Of a DNA stretch of 64,000 nucleotides, positions 11,620-24,120 are shown in pieces. A model generated the notes under the pieces. That model had not been told where the DNA came from. It saw only the letters and a list, made by a program, of their open reading frames with translations, and made no database searches. Source of the stretch: Corinectria fuckeliana. Taxonomy: Eukaryota > Ascomycota > Sordariomycetes > Hypocreales > Nectriaceae. The position numbers and the translations under genes are program-made. The first letter of the stretch is position 1, and each line of letters begins with the position of its first letter. The DNA lies in contig WPDH01000074.1 of the NCBI GenBank assembly GCA_019137255.1, forward strand, positions 1 through 64,000, in the 5' to 3' direction.

Positions 11620-13299
11620 TCACATTAGGCCCTGCTCAGTCTGCGTTACCCAATGTTCGAACTGGCTGGCTTCGTCCAGCTCTTCTAACTTCCAGTCCTC
11701 CTGAGTGCCTCTTAGATAAGCATCGTGCTCTGAGACATCACCATATCCCTCCAATCCCATGTCAAGACCACCGCCTAGATGATGTTGCCACATGGGATCC
11801 GGGGCGCTAAGAGACGTATCCCTACTAAGCCCGTCGTAGAACCCATCTGCGAAGAATGATGTATGGACGGCAGGATTGGCTACTTCAAGTTCTTGGTAGT
11901 AGTTGTTGAAGAACCCAACGTCACGATCTATAGGCTGGATGGGGTACTCGAAGTTTGGTGACGAATGTCGGTTCATGGTGGGCTGCATCTCGCCCAGAGC
12001 GTTGGGGTATCGACGCACATGGGCAGCACCGTATGTAGTTGCCTCGACTTGACCGTATGGGAGCATCTGGGAGTTCTCTGGAGTCGCATACTCATACGCG
12101 TCATGATAGGCTCCCGTGGGCTGGTCGAGCATGGGCTCATATGTCAGAGAAGGCGTCTCGCTCAACCGTGACACCTGTCTGACTCCTGTGCGTCGAGTCA
12201 CGCGTCGAGGACTGCCATCTCCGGGGATCCAGTCCGGATCGTCGATATCGGAGATGGCGGCCGAGTCGGGGTCTGTATCGCCGTCTCGTTTGCCTTTGCG
12301 GGGCTTGGATGGCGAGAACTTGTACCCAGGGTGCGCTTGCTGATGGTTGACACGTTCGACTCTCGCCCATTCAGTGAACATTTCGTGGACTTCATCGGAT
12401 TCCATGGGCCATCCAGCCCCACAGACCTTGGACACATGTTGGTGGTTGTTTTTGGTACACTGAGTCTTGGCGACCTCCTGGTACGCCTTGCGATACAGCA
12501 TGAAGGCGTTCATCGGACGTTTGATCTGGCCGACCTTCTTGTTGCGAGATGTCTCCTGGAGTCTTTGTGCTGCTGAACGGGTGACAAAGGCCCCAATGTC
12601 TGCTACATGTACATGGGGCATGTCCTTGGCGATCTCGCTGAGGGACTTGGAGATGATGGATGTATTCCCCTGCTTCTGGTCCCTAGCTCTCTTTTGCACA
12701 CGGGACCCCCTTACCCTCAAAGTCTTCTGCTCTAGAGGCTTCTTGGAAATACCTACCCTGCTACGAGTAGCGATCGCAACGCTGGCAGGGCAGGGCGTTG
12801 GAGGTGATGTCTCTGGCGTGTACGGCGCATGGACCTGATGTTCGGTCAGCACCCTGTCTACTGCGAAGATCGCGCTCCGACTCACAACGTAGCCTGGCTC
12901 CCCTGGGAGTGGACCGTAAGGATTGCCGAGAACATCTTGTCCAGCGGGGTAGCTAGTCTGCGGTACTGGTTGGAACGGCAATCCTTTGACAGCAACGTGT
13001 GCTGGGGGGAAGGGTGAACCACTCACCAAGGACATATTATGACCCTTCTGCGGGTAGTACTGCGATTGCTCGTTGGCAATGAAGCCGCCCTCATATCCCG
13101 GGGTCGTGTGTCTTTGGTGCAGATGCGAGTAGCCCAGGAACTCTTGGCCCAGAGTAGCCCCGTCTCGTGGGTGCGATGTGTTTCCAGAGTGATTCATGAC
13201 TGCGGGTTGCAGGAGGAAGCCGTCGTTAGAAGGTGCTGGTGACGGCGGTGTTGGTTGTCCCATCCCGAGAACGTTTCTGGCCCAGTAAATCCAAACCAA
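11620..13299 (-). CDS. HMG-box transcription factor
   Basis: Single open frame of 559 codons. The Met at 13263 (MGQPTPPSPAP) is an equally good or better start than 13299. An HMG box begins near residue 258 with KRPMNAFMLYRKAYQ and continues through KVCGAGWPMESDEV and WARVERVNHQQAHPGYKF. A basic PSKPRKGKR tail follows. The rest is Pro/Ser/Tyr-rich and looks disordered. The box is of the fungal sexual-development type (mating-type HMG, Ste11, Podospora HMG5 / Neurospora fmf-1). The fmf-1/HMG5 assignment is my best inference from the box and overall architecture, not proven. It would act in the nucleus as a sequence-specific regulator of mating genes. Confidence 0.85.
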   Translation of the reverse strand: MVWIYWARNVLGMGQPTPPSPAPSNDGFLLQPAVMNHSGNTSHPRDGATLGQEFLGYSHLHQRHTTPGYEGGFIANEQSQYYPQKGHNMSLVSGSPFPPAHVAVKGLPFQPVPQTSYPAGQDVLGNPYGPLPGEPGYVVSRSAIFAVDRVLTEHQVHAPYTPETSPPTPCPASVAIATRSRVGISKKPLEQKTLRVRGSRVQKRARDQKQGNTSIISKSLSEIAKDMPHVHVADIGAFVTRSAAQRLQETSRNKKVGQIKRPMNAFMLYRKAYQEVAKTQCTKNNHQHVSKVCGAGWPMESDEVHEMFTEWARVERVNHQQAHPGYKFSPSKPRKGKRDGDTDPDSAAISDIDDPDWIPGDGSPRRVTRRTGVRQVSRLSETPSLTYEPMLDQPTGAYHDAYEYATPENSQMLPYGQVEATTYGAAHVRRYPNALGEMQPTMNRHSSPNFEYPIQPIDRDVGFFNNYYQELEVANPAVHTSFFADGFYDGLSRDTSLSAPDPMWQHHLGGGLDMGLEGYGDVSEHDAYLRGTQEDWKLEELDEASQFEHWVTQTEQGLM

Positions 13300-14691
13300 A
13301 GAGAAGACTGCTGGTGTTTTGCGTGAAAGAGAAGAGCTTTGTGGTGGGGATATGAGAGAACAAAAGACGTCAGGGGATGGTTTGGGTGGACAAGGGGAGG
13401 CGGTCTCTGATGAGCATGCGGGAGATGGAGTGCTTGTTTTTGTTTTCGTTTCTCTTGACAGTACCTAGGATGTTTTATGCGGCCAGACGGGGAATAAACG
13501 GTGTCTGTTCCGGTTCTTTGTGACTATCGAATGGGGTATCACTTATAAGTGTGTGCATAACATCCAGCGGGTTCCCTAGAACATCCCAACGTTGCCTGCA
13601 CCGCGGGGACCCTCTCCACAAATAGAAAAGCATTCCTCTGCGAAGTCCGGTTCAAAGGGCAAGGCTGGGAAGACGATACATCGAGCGAGACGGACCTCTC
13701 CGTGCGCCGTCACCCATCGTGTTGAGCCCAAGCTGCATCGCAGGAGCCGCTGCCCGGTCTTTCCACCGCCAGGACCACGTCAAAACAAAGTCGTCGCCTG
13801 ATACGGAGTCAAGCTGGGAGCCGCCAGACGCCCGACCGCCGTAATGTATCCATTCAATCGACTGGAATGCCAGCCACGATTTGTGTTGTCCTCTGATCAG
13901 TCCGATTGGGCGCAGCGCTAGTCCAAGCCATGGCGCATTTCTTTGACGTGCGCGAGCCCCTCATCCCCTCCAACTCGCTGGTCCGGTTGACGCTCCATTG
14001 ACAGATGGCAATGGCGAACGCATCACCTGCGCCAGCTACAGGCTGCCTAGCGCCCGCTGTGTTCCCTGCGGTGAATGAGCCAAACTGCCCGCCTTGCATG
14101 TCGCTCCATGTTTGCAAGTGGGTTGTCCTAATTGGGAGCCAACCGGCACCTCACAGTTGTTGCCGCGGGATCTGTGTGACGTGGGCGTCCAATCAATCTA
14201 CCCAGCCTTGGCGGTAGCCTTGTCTCCAGAACGGATAGCTGCTTTCTCAACCAAGTTTTTGCCGCGACATGTCTCAAAGCCTAGACCGTCTATTCATACT
14301 CTGGTCCTTGTGTTGCCGGCCAATCACTTTGCAGTTCCACGACCAGTGTTGGTGGGTGCTCATCCTGTGGTCACCCACACCAACACCCACTGCGCTTGGC
14401 AAGTTGGATAATACGTACGCAATAAGAGGTGGCGTACCGGGGAGTCCGTATTGTGCGAATGCGCGTGTTACGGCTGAATCATGGACCGGAGTAGTTGATT
14501 TCCTATTCAAGTGTTTTGGTGGCTGGTTGAACTAAGTTTCGCTGCCCCTGACTGGCCGGCTACCGTAGGCGTGCAAGGCCACTATGCACATGACCTCCTA
14601 ACATGGGAAACCCAAAGATGCATTGACCATGGCAGGCATTTCTAGAAATTCCCACGTGAAGGACCCCATGAAGGAAGGCCACTCAGCTCAG
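13300..14691. other. Intergenic, HMG gene upstream region
   Basis: 1.4 kb of normal composition between two minus-strand genes: promoter of the HMG-box gene and 3' flank of the PHD gene. Short open frames here lack protein-like character. No RNA gene seen. Confidence 0.5.
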
Positions 14692-17097
14692 TTATGGCTT
14701 GACATAGGGACTGCCTTGGGGCCGGGGAGGCTCCGATGATTTAGAGGGTGGTGTCAATACCTGCGGTCTGGGAGACGGGGAGAGACTCGCAACCGGGGGC
14801 AATATTGGGGTCGAAATGCTGATCTTGCTTGCACTGCCAGGATCTGTTGGCCGCGCCGGGGAGTGTTTGGTCGGTGAGATTCCAGCCTGCGCAGGGAGGG
14901 TGCCGTTCGGAACGTAGGCTGCCCGGTAAATGTCGCGGCTGATTTTAGGCGTACTTAGTGCCGACTCAAATGATCGACCACCGGGGAGACTGTAGAAGCT
15001 GTTGGATGGACTAGCGGTTCTCACAGACGCCGTAGGGCTGCCCACTTGTGACTCTCGCTCCGCTTCGCTAGCATCTAGCTTGATAGGTGCTGGGATAACC
15101 GGTGTTGCTCGAGGCGAACTCCTAATGCTCACCTTGCCCAGGACCGGTCGTTGGGTATTTGAAGCTGAGTTAGAAGAGGGATGAATTGCATTGGAACTAG
15201 AGCCGTTGTTCATGCCAGTAGCCACAGATGTTAGAGCATGCTCAAGCGTCAGGCCCTTAGGTTCATCGGCTGAGACGGCATGCTTTGGCGGAAGCTGAAT
15301 GGCCGAGTGCGTTGTGGAGGCATTGAAAATTCCCTGAGCGGGTTGACCGTGTCCGCTTGAGGTGTGTGGGTTGGTGATCTTCAACTTGATAGTTGTCCTG
15401 GGACGCGCCTTGACTTCTTGCTCGTGGCGAGTGCAGTTCCCGCATACGAACTGGAACTCTGGTCGCTCAGCCTCTTCTTCGGTAATTCCCAGACACTTGC
15501 TGTGCTGCCAGATGTTGCACTTCTCACAGGCCACGCTGTGCGTTCCGTCGTCGACCTGCCCATAGAGACCACAGACGCAGTCGAACACCCAGTCCTCTTC
15601 GTCTTGGTCAAGCTCCTTAAGAGCTTGCTTGTTTTTCTCAATTTCCGCCTCGGGATGGTGTTCTGATACGCGCCCTTCACTGGCGCTCAGGCCTTTGCTG
15701 CCTTCTGACAACTGCGCAAGCTCATCCTCGTGCTGGAGGCGACGAGCTTCGCGCTCCTGTACGCGCTTTTCTCGCGAGATCAATCTGCTATCCCGCTCTC
15801 TCTCCTTTTTGAGATTCGCCACTTCTTCAAGCCGTTTCGCTGCTTCGGCCTCTCTCTGGTGTCGTTCTTCTTCCTTAGCCTGTTCTTCTTGTTTGTGTTG
15901 CTCAGCTTTGCCGGCAAGACGACTCGATCGCTTCGCGTTGGCCATTTTTGCAAGGTTTGCCAATTCGCGTTCGCGCTGTAACTCCTTTCTTTTCCGGCCC
16001 TCCTCCTGCTTTTCTAGAATAGGCACGAGGTGATCCTCCAGCTGGGCCCTTAATATCTTTTCATTTTCGTCTCGAGTTTTTCGGAATCCGTCAACAACGG
16101 CTCGTACGTCGGCCAAGGAGACGGCGATGCACTCCCAGATGATGCCCCCGAGGCCGTCATCTTCTCGTGGTTCTCCGTTCGCTCCGGCGTCCGCATCAGC
16201 CTCTTCGTCCTCGGTAGAGACGGTAGTCCTCCGTCTTTTGCTTGACCGACGCCCACCGCGCCATGTTTTTGACTTTTTCGTTTTAGGCGTCGAGGTAGAG
16301 GGAGGGGGTTCTGTCGTGCGGTACACTCTGTTATCGTCTAGGACGTAGTATGTTCGGTCATCGGCGTCCCAGCCGTACGGCTCGATTCGCTGGTGGAATT
16401 GTTAGCGAGCTAAGCTCTGCTGGGTTATTTGACGTGCTTATTACCCAGCTCGTTTGTTCAATGTCCTTCTGTTCCTCCATTCTCTCTCGGATGCGCTCAG
16501 GGTGGGCCATGGTCCACTGCGTCAGCTGTTGTAAAACTCGGATCTGTCAGGGAAGAACCTGATTATCAGCAATCATAGTCGATAAATGTCATGCGCTAGA
16601 GACTACCTTGGTAAATACGTCGAAGTCGCTGAACTTGGCAGGCGCTTCGTCGTCGCCAAACGGGTTGTCGCCCGGTGCTTTGGCCACAAACTGCTTGCGA
16701 GCTTGTTCATCAAAAATCTCATGACTTTATCTCGTCGTTAGCATAGCGCCAGCTATATGGATGAGTCGGAAACGTACGTCAAGCCGCGATGCGACGATAT
16801 GAGTTTGAGGAGCGCCAGGGCAATGTCCCCCAGGAGGGACGAAGTCGGTTTCAGACACTCGGCCTCGATCTCCTATTTGCGTGATACACGTGTCAGTAAG
16901 AAGTGAAGTCGCCAAGGGAGGAACAGCTGTACCTCGATGTCAATGGAGTCAGGGATTTTGGCAGCCTTGCCAAAGGTGTAGATCCACTGGCACAGGTTTG
17001 CGAACTGCCACATGTTTCGAATCCGATGCAATAGTGATGGCTCTGAGTGACCGGAGTCGCTATCGAGGGCGCCGATGAATCGTTTGCGCGACGACAT
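14692..17097 (-). CDS. PHD-finger chromatin protein with WHIM/DDT-like N-terminus
   Basis: Five exons: 17097-16933, 16872-16778, 16724-16607, 16543-16445 and 16389-14692; 724 aa in frame. Residues 1-200 form a conserved helical region (LLHRIRNMWQFANLCQWIY, LLGDIALALLKLISSHRGLT, then RIEPYGWDADDRTYYVLDDN). It resembles the DDT/WHIM region of CECR2/RSF1-type remodelling cofactors. A basic stretch follows, then a long Glu/Arg/Lys coiled coil (about 290-400). A PHD finger starts with CVCGLYGQVDDG and includes CEKCNIWQHSKCLG and FVCGNC. The C-terminal 250 residues are Ser/Pro-rich. A role as a nuclear histone-tail reader in chromatin remodelling is inferred. It diverges from CCH1 across 532 bp. 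Confidence 0.88.
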
Positions 17098-17629
17098 ATT
17101 GGCGGAGCGGCGTTATTGATGCTGGAGTTTGGTGATGCCTCTGGCGCGTCACGGTGCCCGTGTCAAAAGAGCAAGAGCTTGACGTCGCGAAAAGGCTACG
17201 CTGTGGCGCAGTCAGCCACAAGCACATGCCAGTAGCCAATGGTGCAAACTCCACGAGTATGTACGTCGAAGTAGTCGTCGCGCGCACTGTGCCAGGGTAG
17301 TGATCTAAATTAAGAAACGCGGCTTGTGCCTGCGTCGCGACCCCTGATGCCTTTACAAGACAGTATCCGTAACCGCAGGCACTGTCACATTCGTCCCCTT
17401 CAGCTCCAGGCCTCCTGGATTGTCAGATCTTCATCTTCAGATCCCTTAATACGACGTATTCCACGCGTCTCTCGACTCGACTCGACATCGAAAATGCTGC
17501 CTTCTGGCCTACACGTACGCCAGAAGTTCCTCTCCTGACACGGGCCACGTGGTGGTCCGCAGCTACGCTCGATATCGCCGTCACCCTCTGCGCCGTCACC
17601 CTCTGGCCGTCACCCTCTGAACCATCGCA
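17098..17629. promoter_or_regulatory. Divergent promoter, PHD gene / CCH1
   Basis: 532 bp separate the two oppositely directed starts, so both promoters must lie here. Near 17575-17615 a short imperfect repeat of CGTCACCCTCTG occurs three times just before the CCH1 ATG. No other motif is assigned. Confidence 0.5.
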
Positions 17630-20600
17630 ATGTCTTCGAACTTCCCAGGCGACGACCCGGCGCGGCGCCAGTCAATACCACTACAGAACCTGGACGGATC
17701 TTTCTATGGGAATTACTCGCCCCCGGTATTGAATTCCGGGCAAGCGCAGCAGCTTCATTCTGCTTCGCTGACCGAGGCCCAGATGGCCGCCAACTTGCCA
17801 GGAATCTCGACCTACTGGGAACAGCCATACCATTCTCAAGATGATGGCGAAGTGAGCCCTCAGTCACCGATAGACCCGATGGCTCTGCAAGCTGCTTTGC
17901 CTCCAGATATTCACCACCTCGGGTTTGGGCCAGCCGGTGCATCGTCCGCCTCTCTAGACACGTTTGATCGAACTACCCCATACGTCGAAGAGGCACCGGG
18001 AGCAGACTACGCCGAGTCCGATAGGGTGCCTCTTACGTCCAGTGCCCAGCCCATCTCCGGCTCCCTTACGCCAACCCGCAACGACGATCGAATATCTCGA
18101 GACAGCTTCCAGACAGTGTCTAGCATTGACAACAATCCAGCACGGAACCGCGATAATACAAGAAGCCTGGGACAAGACCTCGATCCTTCTTTCGGTAGCC
18201 GTCACCGGAGCTATGGTGTCTCTCTTAATCCCAACGAATATCGGCGGTCTAGGTCTCCTACGGGAGCTCTGTCGCGTGCTGGATCGATTGTCCGAGCGAT
18301 GTCACAACGAGTTGTCAATATCAGTGGAGAAAGTGAAGTCGTGGACCCGCGTGCCTCGCGGGATCGCTCACGCTCCCCTCATGCGGCAAATCGAAACACC
18401 TCCCGAGATACTGCGGCCTCAATGCTTGTAGACACGTCCTACCCGCCTCAAGTCGTTAATCATTCGGCCGAGAAGAACGGAGAGCCTCGATACCTCATAT
18501 CTGAATCGCCCCTTCCACTTGCCCCTCGGCCACCTCTTGCGAACCCTCTCAAAGGAAAGTCTCTGGGCATCTTTTCTCCCGAAAACTTCTTAAGACGCCG
18601 CCTTTGCAACCTCCTCGTCAACCCTTACACCGAGCCATTCCTCCTCCTTTTAATCGTTCTTCAGACCATCCTCCTTGCAGTAGAAGCTGCTCCTCCCGTT
18701 TCAGCCGACGGAAACGGACGTCCAGACCACTGGGGTGGTACCGCAATTGACTGGGCTCTGCTTGTACTGTTCATAATTTTCACGTTCGAGTTGATCGCGC
18801 GCATCATCGTTTCGGGGTTCGTCCTTAACGCAGCGGAATTCAGCACCATCGACCGAAAACGTGGTATCCGTGCTGCAGTCGCAGATCAATACAGAGCTAT
18901 CTTCCAGCCCGAACGGCAAAAGTCAGTGAGAAACAAACACCAGTTTCAGTCAGGGCCCCCAACAATCGCTCGCTCCTTCACGACCTTTATACAAGGGCAA
19001 CAGTCTTTGCCACAAACTGTCGAGGAGCAGCAACGGTTCCAGCTCGCTCGGCGTGCTTTTCTTCGCCATTCCTTTAATCGAATCGATTTTGTCGCGGTGG
19101 TTTCGTTCTGGATCATGTTCTTGTTAAGCACCATGGGCCTCGAGACCAAACATCACCTCTATGTTTTCAGAATGATGAGCTGCCTCCGTATCCTGAGACT
19201 GTTGGCATTGACGAATGGCACAGCAGTAAGAAGGCCCTTTTAGACGCTTATCAAGCTCATATCGACTGACAGAATAACTTAGATCATCCTCAGAAGTCTC
19301 AAGAAAGCAGCGCCGCTTTTAGTACGCGTTGCCTTTTTGTTAACCTTTTTCTGGTTGCTCTTCGCTATTATTGGAGTCCAGAGCTTCAAAGCCAGTCTAA
19401 GTCGTCAATGCGTTTGGTTGGATCCTCTTGATCCCAAGAACCTTTCAGCCTCATACACCAACACAGAGGCATTCTGTGGTGGCTACTTGGACAACAAAAC
19501 CGGTACTACCCTGCCATGGCTAATATCTGCAGTGCCAGGCTCATTGGAGAATGTTATGAATGGTACCGATGAGGCAAAGGGCTTCTTCTGCCCTCGGGGT
19601 TCTATCTGTCTTCAACAGAGTAACCCTTTCGGTGGGACTGTCAACTTCGATAACATCTTTAACTCGTTAGAGCTTGTCTTCGTCATCATGAGCGCCAATA
19701 CCTTCTCTAACCTCATGTACTACACAATGGGCTCGGATTACTCCCAAGCCGCTCTCTTCTTTGGTGCTGGCATCATGATCATGATGCTTTGGCTCACCAA
19801 CTTACTTATTGCGGTTATTACCTCTTCCTTTCAAGTCATTCGAGAAGAGAGTAAAGCAAGTGCATTCACGGTTGACCAGGAGCCATTTTCCCAAGCTCGA
19901 CCTGATGAGCGGCTTCGACGCACTTCACCTCTGCAGCGCATCTACGATCGGACGGCCCCTGTTTGGGTTGTCATCATTGCATTCGGGCTCTTGTGCCAAG
20001 CTTGCCGCAGTTCGCATATGTCGCCGTTTAGGCACATCTTCATCGATACTGCTGAAATCGTCGTGACTATCTTGCTCGATATCGAAATGATCATCCGCTT
20101 CGTCGGCGACTGGCATCATTTCCACAGGAGTTGGAACAACATACTCGACATGGGGCTCGCAGTGATTACATCAATCATCCTAATTCCCGCTATCCGTGGC
20201 ACTCGGGCCTACGACTGGCTGACCATCTTCCAAATTGTGCGAGTCTACCGAATCGTTTTGGCAATTCCCGTCACGCGGCAACTCATTCAACTTGTTCTGG
20301 GTAACGCCACTGGCATCGCGAACCTAATGTTTTTCGTTTTCTTAATGACCTTCTTGATGGCAATCTTTGCAGTGCAGTTGTTCAGGGGCGAGATCCCTGT
20401 GTGGGATGACGGGGAATTAAATCGCATTTCCTTTTATCAGATCTTCAACTCCTTCATGGGCATGTACCAGGTCTTGACAAGCGAAAATTGGACAGATATC
20501 CTGTATGCTGTCACTGAATACACCAGGCCATTCAAGACATCATGGATCGGTGCTGTCCTGCTGATAGGATGGTTCATTGTTGCCTTCTTCATCTTAGTCA

Positions 20601-23600
20601 ACATGTTCATTGCTGTCATCCAGGAGAACTTTGACGTATCAGAAGACGAGAAGAGACTCCAACAAGTCAAGGCGTTCCTTCAAAGGAGGGATCTTGGAAG
20701 CCCCTCGAGTCACCTAGCGCTCTCTACCATCTTCACGTTTGGCAAATCCCGACGGCACAAAGACCCGCTTGATTATGGACCGGCAACAATGGAAATGCTC
20801 CTTAAAGATGCCGTGGTACGCGAATTTCTTGACGATAGGATGGATCCACGCCACGAAAATGTTGGTCAACCTCGTCCGCCGTTGAGGAGTGGCACTACAT
20901 TGCTGGGGGGCGATGTCAGACCTGGAAAACTGTCAGCACTTTGGGGAAGCTTTGTAAAACGGGTTACTAACAAGGAGCCGAACCCGTTCTACTCGAATCT
21001 CCGGTTTGATGGCCCGAACGATACACAGGACCCACGGCAGATGGCCCAACAAGCCGTGTCTGCTACGTCGGCTCGGCGTAGAGCCCAGAGAGAATACCTC
21101 GCTCGTTATCCAACATACAACAATGCGCTCTATGTTTTTAAGCCCGACAATCGCATCCGGCGGCTCTGCCAGCAAGTGGTCGGACCTGCCCGAGGTCCTG
21201 AACGCTTTGACGGCCTCGAACCGAATCGCGTGGCCTGGTATACTTTTACCATCTTTATCTACGCCTCGATCGTGGCCATGGTCATACTTGCGTGTATTAC
21301 GACGCCCCTTTACCAGAAGGAGTATCAAGAGCAGCACCCATTCAGTATCCGAAATTGGTACATCTGGACCGACATGGCCTTCGCTGTCGTTTTCACTATC
21401 GAAGCGGTGATAAAGATAATCGCAGATGGGCTCTTTTGGACACCGAATGCCTTTCTCCGGAGTTCTTGGGGTCTCCTAGATGCCGTCGTGCTGATAACGC
21501 TCTGGATCAACGTCGTTACGCTTTTGATCAACGACGGCGCCATTTCTAGAGCCATCGGCGCGTTCAAGGCTCTTCGAGCTCTTCGCCTGTTGAACGTCAG
21601 TAACAGTGCAAGAAACACTTTTCATGATCTGATCATCGTCGGATGGTGGAAGATCTTGGGTGCTGCCTTCGTGTCCCTTTCACTCCTGGTTCCCTTTGCA
21701 ATCTACGGTCTGAACCTATTCAGCGGTCTGATGCTGACCTGCAACGACGGCGGTGATGGGATCAACACCATGAGTGACTGCTTTGGCGAGTACGATAGCT
21801 CACCATTCAGCGACGATTGGCCCATGATAGCTCCCAGGGTTGCGTCGAACCCTTATTTCAATTTTGATGACTTCGGATCATCGCTGTTCATTCTCTTTCA
21901 GATTGTCAGTCAAGAGGGGTGGACTGATGTGTCTTTTGCTTCGCAAGCCATCGTTGGCCGCAACCAGCAGCCCGTGGATCTTGCATCCCAAGGGAACGCC
22001 CTTTTCTTCGTTGCCTTCAACCTGCTGGCCACTGTCTTCGTTCTCACTCTCTTCATCTCCGTCTTCATGCGCAACTACACCGAGCAGACAGGTGTGGCTT
22101 TTCTCACGGCCGAGCAACGATCGTGGTTGGAGCTACGAAAGATTTTGCGGCAAATCTCGCCTTCAAAGAGCTCATATGACGACTCGGAGAAGTCTTGGAA
22201 GAAATGGTGCCACAAGCGAGCTATCGAGAAGCGAGGCAAGTGGTATCAAACAATTACGATCGTCCTGGTTCTCCATTTGGGACTGTTGGTGTCCGAGTTC
22301 AGCTCAGAACCGCATTGGTGGACCAACACTCGAGACTTTGTCTTTTTTGCCTTCATTCTCGTATACATTGCAAACATCACGATCCGCATTGTCGGTCTCG
22401 GTTGGGCCCGTTTCCGCCGGAGTTCTTGGGACATCTACTCCCTCCTGATTGTCGGCGGTGCCTTTATCGCCACTCTCAGTCTCATCATATCTAGCACCCA
22501 AATGGAGGTATACGTACAGCTACACAAAGTTTTCCTGGTCGGCATTGTACTACTGCTTATTCCACGCAACGATGCGCTTGATCAACTCTTCAAAACCGCA
22601 GCGGCTAGTCTAACGGTGATTGGCAACCTGCTGGCTACGTGGCTGGTAGTTTTCCTTGTCTTCGCCATTGCCCTGACGCAAGCATTTAGTTTGACACGAT
22701 TTGGTGAGGGCGAGGGCACCGATGTCAACTTCCGAACCGTCCCCAAGGCCTTGATCTTGCTCTTCCGGATGAGCCTCGGCGAAGGTTGGAATCAGGTCAT
22801 GGAGGACTACGCCAACATTGAACCGCCCTTGTGCGTTGACGAAGACAAGTTTTTCGACAGCGACTGCGGGAGCAAGTCATGGGCGAGGTTCCTATTCATT
22901 GCGTGGAACATTGTCAGCATGTATATCTTCGTCAATCTCTTCGTATCCCTGATCTACGAGAGCTTCAGTTACGTTTATCAGCGCTCGAGCGGTATGGCCG
23001 TGGTCGATCGAGACGAGATTCGACGGTTCAAGGAAGCATGGCGAAGCGTGGACCCTGCCGGTACCGGCTACATCAGCAAGGACTCGTTTCCGCGATTGCT
23101 GGGCGAGCTCTCGGGGGTTTTTCAAATGCGCATCTACGATGCTGACGACTCAGTCCGTTCAATCCTCGAGGACATTCAGAACGATAACAAGGCGTCCCGA
23201 CATATGTCTATCGCAACAACGACTACGTCCACCGGGTTCGATCTGGACAAGCTCAACCAGCGACTCGCGCAAGTGGATGTAATAAAGGTTCGCGAACGAC
23301 GGCGCAGGTTCAATATATTCTATGAGGAGGTCCTTGTATCTGCTGACCCGGACCGGGGCATCTCTTTTACGACGGTACTCATGATATTGGCACACTACAA
23401 TATTATCAGTGACAGCAAGAGCTTAAAGTAGGTGGTCCGAGCATCTTAAAGTTGAGTACGGCATACTAACAGAGTATAGACTGGAAGAGTTTTTGAGGCG
23501 TCGGGCACGACTCCAACGCGTGGAGGAGCAGGTCCGCCGTCGCATTGTTCTCGGCTTCTTCGACACCTTGTAAGTACTATGTTGCGACTTAGACAATAAC

Positions 23601-24120
23601 ACACGGCTCACATTTCCTTAGATATTGGTCACGGAAGTTCAAGCAGCACATGCAAAGGAAGCAGTCTGCTCGAATGACGGGGATTCCACATTTGGATATT
23701 CCTGACATCTTTGTTGAGGACAACGAGAGTCAAGATGGAGAAATTGGAGCAGCACCTCGATCACCAGTTGGACAGTCGTCGGCGCACTCGAGCGTTGATG
23801 GCTCCCATCACCAAAGCTGGTTTGGATCTACAGATCTGTCGTTGCACGACACCACATGGCAACACCCGCTGAGCTTTCCGCGCGCCGAAGCACCGTCATC
23901 AGCATCGCATCACGCAACGCCATCAACTTTTAGCTTCGAGCTGCAGGAGCCAGACGGCCACGAGGACTCGGCCGCGGACAGCTTGGAGCCGGCCAGTGCG
24001 GTGAGTCCATCGCAAGTCCGGGGAATGCTGGACGACTCAGTGTGGGTGGAGAGTATTCGGCGCAGTGCCACGGTCCGGCGATCACAGCCGGGCCAATATC
24101 GATATGGCGATCTCGGGTGA
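17630..24120 (+). CDS. CCH1: High-affinity voltage-gated calcium channel Cch1
   Basis: Four exons, 17630-19225, 19283-23427, 23480-23569 and 23622-24120; the frame is kept and the protein is 2109 aa, normal for Cch1. The first 300 residues are cytosolic and Ser/Pro-rich. Four six-helix repeats follow, each with an S4-like segment (for example FRMMSCLRILRLLAL, LRALRLLNV) and a pore loop. The pore positions read Asn in repeat I (MSANTFSN), and Glu in II (LTSENWTD), III (VSQEGWTD) and IV (SLGEGWNQ). After repeat IV lies an EF-hand-like stretch (SVDPAGTGYISKDSF). With Mid1 it forms the plasma-membrane calcium entry system used in stress, pheromone and tip-growth responses. The last two exons encode a basic region and a disordered tail. 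No RIP or truncation. Confidence 0.95.

Noticed and set aside
15629..16033. 134-codon plus-strand open frame inside the PHD gene
   Set aside because: Antisense of the coiled-coil region (Ser/Leu/Phe-rich mirror of Glu/Arg codons); the PHD gene on the other strand is well supported.
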